Source: Sipunculus nudus (Eukaryota > Annelida > Sipuncula > Golfingiida > Sipunculidae). From it: a stretch of 64,000 bases of DNA. Position numbers and translations under genes: made by a program. Shown one piece after another: positions 57,002 to 64,000 of the stretch. The DNA is taken from positions 29,176,362-29,240,361 of the forward strand of contig CM049307.1 of assembly GCA_026874595.1 (NCBI GenBank). Reading direction: 5' to 3'. Every line of letters begins with the position of its first letter. Position 1 is the stretch's first letter. Under the pieces are notes generated by a model. The model did no database searches and was not told the origin of the DNA. It saw only the letters and a list, made by a program, of their open reading frames with translations.

Positions 57002-58425
57002 AGGGCCACGCTTGTCAAGAGGAGCCCTATAGTGATCACCTTGTCAGTCCGTCCATCCGTCCTTCCGTACTTCCTTCCTTCCATCAGTGACACTTTCTTT
57101 CGCACGCCATAACTCAACAACAACATACTGCAGCTTTCCTAAATTCACAGGGATGATTGGTACCTATGAGGGCTCCAGACCTATCGAATTACAGACTTGT
57201 CGGAATTACAAAATGGCCGCCACAGCCCAATCGCTGATTTTCTTTCGCGCATGATAACTCAACAACAACATACTGCAGCCTTTCCACATTCACAGGGATG
57301 ATTGGTACCTATAAGGGCTCCAGACCTATCAAATAACAGACTTGTCGGAATTTGAATATGGCCACCACAGCCCAATCGCTGATTTTCTTACGCGCGCGAT
57401 AACTCAACAAAAACATACTGCAGCTTTCCCAATTCACAGGGATGATTGGTACCTATGAGGGCTCCAGACCTATCAAATTACAGACTTGTCGGAATTCGAA
57501 TACGGCCGCCACAGCCCAATCGCTGATTTTTTTTCAAGCACTATAACTCAACAACATACTGCAGCTTTCCCAAATTCACAGGGATGATTGATACCTTTGA
57601 GAGCTCCAGACCTATTGAATTACAGACTTGTCGGAATTCCAATATGGCTGCCACAGCCGAATCACTGATTTTCTTTCGCGAGGGACAACTCAACAACAAC
57701 CTTCTGCAGCTTTCCCACATTCACAGGGATGATTGGTACCTATGAGGGCTCCAGACCTATCAAATTACAGACTTGTCGGAATTCGAATATGGCCCCCACA
57801 GCCCAATCACTGATTTTCTTTCGCGAAAGCAACAACTCATCAACAACATACTGCAGCTTTCCCCAATTCACAGGCATGATTGGTACCTATGAGGGCTCCA
57901 GACCTATCAAATTACAGACTTTTCAGAATTCCAATATGGCTACCACAGCCCAATCGCTAATTTTTCTTTTGAGCGCGATATCTCAACAACAACCTTCTGC
58001 AGCTTTCCCAAATTCACAGGGATGATTGGTACCTATAAGGGATCCAGACCTATTGAAAAACAGACCTGTTGGAATTCCAATATGGCAGACACAGCCCAAT
58101 AGCTGATTTTCTTTCGCTCACAATAACTTAACAACAACCCTCTGCAGCTTTCCCAATTTTACAGGGATCACTGGTGCCTATGAGGGCTCCAGACCTATTG
58201 AATTATAGACTTGCTCAAAATCAAATATGGCTAACAGATTACATTGGTGATTTTCTATTGCACACGTTATTCAGACATATCTTCATTGATATCATTTGAC
58301 CCAGTAGGATTTTTTCCCTCATGCATATGGATAAAAACATGTTTCTGTTTGTCATATTTTCAAATTTAACTCAATTTTTCACCCATATGGAAACTAGTCG
58401 AGCACTCGCAGAAACGCGGGGCCCT
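57002..58425 (+). mobile_element. Satellite-bearing non-autonomous element at 57 kb
   Basis: The left end AGGGCCACGCTTGTC and the right end (inverse reading AGGGCCCCGCGTTTC) are imperfect inverted repeats. A CCGT/CCTT-rich tract (57045-57095) precedes eight tandem units of about 145 bp. The unit shares CACAGGGATGATTGGT and GAGGGCTC with the intron 3 array, so both derive from related elements. The right end continues CTGAGGACCATTG|TTT, recalling the CTTG|TTT ends of families A-C. Confidence 0.65.
57100..58260 (+). repeat. 145-bp tandem array, eight units
   Basis: TTCACAGGGATGATTGGTAC marks units at about 57146, 57291, 57435, 57577, 57722, 57869, 58015 and 58160. Spacing is 142-147 bp. Confidence 0.93.
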
Positions 58426-59977
58426 CTGAGGACCATTGTTTGACCACATCTAGTATATTATTATGGTAAAAGTCTGTTGTTATCTTGGCTTCATTATCTT
58501 CGCTTCAGTGTTTGCCAGTGGATATAGGCTGTGCTGCAGAGTTTGTTGACAACACAGATAAGGTATTCTCCTGTGCATAAAGAGCCAATTATGACAACAT
58601 TTAAGGAATCGATATGTGTGACCAGTTGTGCATATTCAGCAGGAGAGCATTACCTGGATAATCCAGTTGTTATTGCCAAAAAAACCTGAAAATATTTGTT
58701 ATTTTGAGTGAGGCTGAATGCTGTGTGGCTGTCATTTAAGATCATGCACAGAGGGTCAAATTTGGTATCCAGTCCAGCCAGTGAAAGCCAGCATGTGTGT
58801 ATAAGGGGGGGGGGAGGGAATGGACCAGGGGCAAATGAAACACAGCAGATCAGACTTTTGAAACAAATATTACTATCAACCCAACCAAACCTGCTACAAT
58901 GAGTCTTCTGTGCCTAATGTCATTTACTTTGATTAGTGCTTGGGTTCAATATATAAAATTTTGTATGGTTTTGTCTTTTTTTAACAATTGCACAACACAC
59001 TTGTATCTGTGACTTTGAGCACAGTCTGTGTCCTGGGCCTTTTCTGTTATAAGACATAAAAACTCAGTGGAACGATTTTAGAAGTGTCTACTGGTTTTAT
59101 TTTCCAAGGATAATGTCAAAAAGCATATATGACGGAAAATATTGACTTAAGGGCTTACATAACAGTTTATCACTACTCATTTTAACTCTATCTGCATCAG
59201 ATATATCGCCCTCTTTAGCATAAAATTTACCCTTCATACCGATCAATTTTCGGGTAGGCAACTATTCTATAATCGCTCCAAAACAGTTGCTGTCACATCT
59301 CCCTACATTCATACAGGGAATTTAGATAAAATCTAGCAGACATATTTAGAGATATGCATTTGGATTTTAATGTTACTGATATAAAAAAGGATAAAATGGG
59401 CATGTTGTTTTGCTGGTTTATGTAATATTGTGCAAAATGTTCTAAGAGCAGTGCAGTCTGCCATTGTGGCCTTGTTTTTTATGGCTGAAGGGCCAGTTGA
59501 GAGTACACCCCAAATCTGGACAGAGATTAAACCTGTTGACATGAAACCCTCCCAGGTCTCTCTCAAGTCAACAGGTCCATGTTTTGTTCTTCAAGTATTG
59601 GTTTTGACACAGGTTTGTTCTGTTCCAGTTTACAGTCACCTCAGCAAAATGAAAAATACTGGAGAACAAAATGCATTGCATCATGAAAGCACCAGCACAG
59701 CTTAACCATCTCAGGTGGCACATGTTATGATCATTGAAAAAAAAAGATCTTGTATCTTCAGTGGTCATTAGGTACATTGCTTTTGGAAGGCCTGGTTTTG
59801 GTTCTTGATGATCTATTGATCACCTAAAATTGACAAAACAAGCTTGGTCAGGTCAAGTGAGTGCACACATGTCCTGGACAAGACCACTGGTCAAACAAGT
59901 GCACATTACCATTAGCTCTTTATGGTCAGTGCTTCGGTCAGTCAGTGGTCTTCACCATACCAGCAGTTCACTTCCTT
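58426..59977. other. Unassigned
   Basis: No exon proven. A 91-codon open frame at 59430-59705 has no recognised homology and no matching splice sites. A G-run lies at 58805-58813. Confidence 0.4.
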
Positions 59978-60078
59978 ATGGCAAATATGGCTGCATTGGT
60001 TGTGAATTCTCTGTCTCGCACTTTGAACACTGATTTTGATGAGTTTAAAGAGTTAGCTGATATAAAAGTCTGTGCTAG
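59978..60078 (+). CDS. Candidate coding exon, unknown protein
   Basis: An ATG in a fair context opens MANMAALVVNSLSRTLNTDF and continues DEFKELADIKVCA to a near-perfect donor AG|GTGAGT at 60079. An acceptor-like CCATACCAG lies 19 bases before the ATG, so it may be an internal exon. The residues suggest an amphipathic acidic helix, but I recognise no family. The frame is open upstream to 59861. Whether it belongs to the Dok-7 transcript or to another gene cannot be said. Confidence 0.3.
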
Positions 60079-63000
60079 GTGAGTTTTACAGTTCTTTATG
60101 ATTAATTATGCTTTGGTTGTGATGAGAATGAGTTATAGTCAAAACAGTTGTAGTAATGGCAAAACTGCATTTAAGTATAAATCAGTCCTATTGTTTAGGG
60201 CATATGGTGTATTAACAGAGCTTTGAGCGAGTATAGAATCCGATCTACATGGAGGTTATGGGTTTATACGGATGGACGTAATGATATTTAGGATTCATGT
60301 AATGAAGAAGTAAGAGACATGTTGATGTCATATCATCAGGCTTGTCATAATGCTTATGTAGATTACTACCAATGTGAGACGATCCAGTCAGTCTAGACCC
60401 ATCTAGGATATGTAGACTGGATTCTATACTTGGGCCCAGAGGTTTTACAAATGATACAAATGTTTTGCAGAGGATTTATTCAAGTGAATTAGTTTTGTTT
60501 TTATGAAATATTTTTTTTACATATTATTTCTTTTAGATTTAATGCTTTAAAATAATGCATATAAATGTATCAGAAAACCTGTAAACTTTTATCCTAATGG
60601 GTCAGCATCAAGCAATTTATCAAGTTAATACAATTAATTAATTTTCAGAGTTAAGTTTATCACTGAACAAGGTGTAGTATAATATCCTTCTTTGAGTAAA
60701 GCAAAAAAAAAAAAAAAAGAAGAAAATTCCTGACTGTGGGATTACTGCTCTTTGGAGTGATTTAGAATTGGTCCTACAGTTTGGATAAACAATATAATAC
60801 TATAAATACTAAAATATGAGAGAAGACAGCACGGATTAGAAAATAAATTGGTAAATGTCGGAGCTGCAAAGGTAAAAACCAAACTGGTCAGTTGATGTCC
60901 TTCAGATCATCGTTAGGACAGGCAGCGTAGGACAAAGTTTCTAGTTTGGCCAAATGTTGATTCCTTACAGAACTGAAATACCATGTTATTCCCCATGGAT
61001 ATAGATATTGCCCACAACTAGAGAACATAACATTGCAGAAGGAGGGGTCTGCAGTACCTGGGTTCCCTACTAAACAGATGTGGGGGCAGCGTATTTCAAT
61101 GACAGTAGGTATACAATGTATAACAATGATCTTGAAGTTCACAAATCTTCTGGAAAATTATAATTTTATGATATTTAGACAATTATTAGACCTTATAGGC
61201 ATCTTTGAGCACATCTCCACCAGAGGTCTCTGCTCTAAACAAACCATTTCCAGTTAGGCACTGTAGGATGACTGGGACTACTTGTCTCAACTGTCAAACT
61301 TTGAAATCATATTTGTTACATTTCAAGGAAACATATTCTGTTTGTACATTCCACATGCACATGCAAGCTTACAAAATATCTTTTTTTTGTCAAGTCCTTT
61401 TTTATCCAGTTTATTTAAACAAAAAACGTGACCCTCTTCACATCATTTATACCTATACTGCTGGTGTATTTAGAAGCCCCGGTGCATTGTGAGCCATAGA
61501 TTTCAAAGCCCACAAACTCTAACCAGCAAGTGACTCTTGTGAGTGTGATCCTGCACAGTGTGAACATCGGTCTCTGCTGAGTTGTTGTCTCTCTCTCCCG
61601 CTGCTGTCTATATAACAAATTGATTGTTGAGCTATGGGCTCAGTGTCAGGTCATTGCTAATACTTTGATTAAAGCAGGATGTTACTATCTCAGTAATTGT
61701 GGTGTATGGCCTGCAGTTTGAAACCAGTACTGTTAGGCCATATGTTGCTGTGCTCTGGCTGTGTCTCCTCTTGCAGGGCAGGTTAATTAGATACAATACA
61801 TATTACAATACACTTGAGCAAAGTTAAAGCGATACCTGATATGCTTCATTTTTTTTCTCAATATTTCAAGCTGGTATATCCTTATTTTCCTCTCACTTGC
61901 TAGACAATCCACTGTCAGTGGTGCCACAGACTTAGTATAGCCTGCAGTGTCAGCCTCAGATGTTGGCACTCATGGACCAAATCTATCATAAATTTGATAA
62001 ATAGCACACATAGCAGTTTGGATAAAACCTTTTCCATCTCCATTTTTCCTTGATACTAAATAGATTATTTGGTGTCAAAATCTCAATTTTCTTTCATAGT
62101 CCTTACATTACATGTGTTCTTATTTAACCAACATAATGAATATGAAGTAGCTTAGGCATATACGAATTATTCATATAATAGAAGCCCTTCAGATATGATA
62201 TCCATGTAAGACATTTTTATTCACTCTAAGTCAGCAGAATCGCTCCTGCAACCTTTGGCCTAGAACTTTTTATACTGTCTCTTTTGTATAAAAAAAAATT
62301 CACTGAAAACATGCCAGCACAGGTACTGGTACAAACTAAACCTGTTTTGTTTTGAAGAGTTTATGCAAAATTATGCAAATCTTGCCCTTGTCAGGTGATT
62401 GACCGTTTACTATACCAATTGTAACTGGTTGCTCTCAACTGCTCTGCTCATGATTATTCATTGAATGAATGGGTGACATAAAGTTATGAACAAAGGTCTT
62501 GCCAACACTCTATGGGAACACACATTTGATTGCTTGTGTCTGTACACAGCAGAATTCAAGTTATCTGCGCCTTTAAATTTTCCTAAAGTAAACCATTATC
62601 TACCAGTAGTTAACCCCAGAAGCACAAAGTCATGTGTTAACAGGTCAACAGTGAAACTTTGTACATTGTTTGTTCCTGGTATAAGGTATTTTCAGATAAT
62701 AATATGAACATGTGGCTTATATATCTTGTCAGATGATGAGTATATTTGTCTTCTTGATCAAGTTTGTCCTGACTCAACCAGGATGTATAGTTAAGATTAT
62801 GCTTCAAGAGAAAACAATCAATTTTGTTTACTCATTTAAATGCTTAAAACTCAGCTAACATGAATTGAAAGAACTTCAGGTCTTATTATAAGCTTTAAAC
62901 AGATTTGGGAAGTGCATTTTCCACACCTGTTAATGATCATGCAGCTCACAGTAAAAACATGTTAAATTGCCACACCCACATAGTGACACAAGCCAGCAAG

Positions 63001-64000
63001 CATCATATCCCCGACTGACCCCAGATTATTAATACAAATATTAAACCAGGAGCAAACTATTTTAGACAGAATCAGTCTCTCATGATGATCATAGAATTTT
63101 TACCCTCTATCATTCATTTCAGTTTTATTCAACAGAAAAAATGTTCATTAGCCCTTAGTCAGGTTTATGATTTTAGTGTGCCTCACATGGTGTGCCCAAT
63201 AGGCACAAGGTGGCAGCACAGGCATGCTTGTGGAAAAGGCCCTAGTTTGTCAAAATAACACCTAGAAGACTGATGGCTTCCAGAATTAAAACAAATATGT
63301 AATGCTTTTTCTGCATATGCCTATGTTCAGCTAAATGTGAATTTTCATGTGGTTTGGGGATCCATAAAACAAACAAACAAAATTAGAAGTCATGAAATTT
63401 AAATAATATAATTTAAGACTGTGATGGTCTTTGAAATGTCATTTTCTGAAAGGTTCCAGGATGTCATGAGAAATGCTTTGTAATGTAAGAGTTGAATTGG
63501 TTTTGAGTCTATATCTACAGTCCTAGATATGATGTATTCTGTGAAAGGCCTCAGAACTAATACATTACCACTGTTGATTAAATTTAAGCCTTTGGTGGTC
63601 ATATTTAGTATCTGGGATCACCCTGTGGGTGGTTTAGTCACAAACATGAAGAGAATCTGAAAAAGCAGCTATTAATTTTCTCAGTTCATATCCATGGGCA
63701 TTTATTGGATTTTAGAAATTTGCAGCTGAATTTAGTGATTTCATGTTGCTTTTCTTCCCCTTTTGGTGATTTCTTTGGACTGGCATGTCATCTGGGATAG
63801 TTAATGTGACATTTTACTTTTAAACATTTATTGTAAGTTGTGAAGTATTTAAGCCAGATATATCTGCTTACATGCTTTGCTTGATAAGTAGTAACTTATT
63901 CTAAATTTTTAATTGACCCTGTTCATACTTGATGCAAGTTTGATTGATTAGTGATTGACCTCCAGATTTTCTCATACTAAATCTAAAATTCAGAAGTCTT
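60079..64000. other. Unassigned AT-rich region to window end
   Basis: No exon, RNA gene or repeat family was recognised with confidence. Only an A-run (60702-60718) and ordinary AT-rich sequence are seen. Confidence 0.4.

Noticed and set aside
1..64000. CRISPR arrays, prophage or bacterial operons
   Set aside because: Tandem repeats here have long, diverged units without constant-length unique spacers. Spliced genes and LINE remains show animal nuclear DNA.
1..64000. tRNA, rRNA or snRNA genes
   Set aside because: No cloverleaf with A/B boxes or rRNA core sequence was recognised by eye. A covariance-model scan would be needed to exclude tRNA-derived SINEs.

Overview
The window reads as nuclear DNA of an invertebrate animal, most likely a mollusc and probably a bivalve. 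The evidence is AT-rich spliced DNA, very long introns, and non-autonomous elements with ACGG/ACTG-type (CCGT)n microsatellites and internal tandem arrays. That combination recalls the 'pearl'-like elements known from bivalves. No bacterial-type operon, rRNA, tRNA or CRISPR array was found. The species cannot be fixed from sequence alone.

The one gene I can identify is a Dok-7 orthologue on the + strand. Five exons are visible: 1-34 (partial), 131-176, 10578-10808, 14298-14507 and 20706-20816. Exons 1-3 encode the PH domain, and exons 4-5 encode the IRS-type PTB domain. Splice phases match throughout. From memory, exon 2 (46 nt) and exon 3 (231 nt) have exactly the lengths of human DOK7 exons 2 and 3, and the exon 4/5 boundary falls in the equivalent codon. 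No long C-terminal exon is visible downstream. The rest of the gene is therefore either beyond 64000 or in short exons I could not prove; weak candidates are listed at 29.5, 33.8, 34.1 and 60.0 kb.

The introns are packed with repeats. Intron 2 (177-10577) holds a probable hAT-type element, a Helitron-like element (family D) and a nested pair (family C inside family B). Intron 3 holds a TIR-bounded element built around a 224-bp higher-order tandem array. Intron 4 holds a 3.1-kb family A element and a second family D element. Just past exon 5 lies a three-level nest: a pogo/Tigger-like element in a (TA)n run, with a decayed LINE inside it flanked by an 82-bp direct repeat, and a family A element inside the LINE.

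From 26 to 64 kb the window is repeats and unassigned sequence. It contains a foldback element at 31.05 kb, a second 3.2-kb family A element at 36.3 kb, and a 33-bp minisatellite at 42 kb. It also has a run of related elements from 43.5 to 53.4 kb, a 79-bp minisatellite at 55.4 kb, a small pogo-like MITE at 56.7 kb, and a second TIR element with a 145-bp array at 57-58.4 kb.

The most interesting structural signal is that at least three repeat families share one architecture: subterminal inverted repeats, internal tandem units, a palindrome or hairpin near the 3' end, and insertion into T-runs without an evident target duplication. They end in CTAG|TT or CTTG|TTT. This fits non-autonomous Helitron/Helentron elements.
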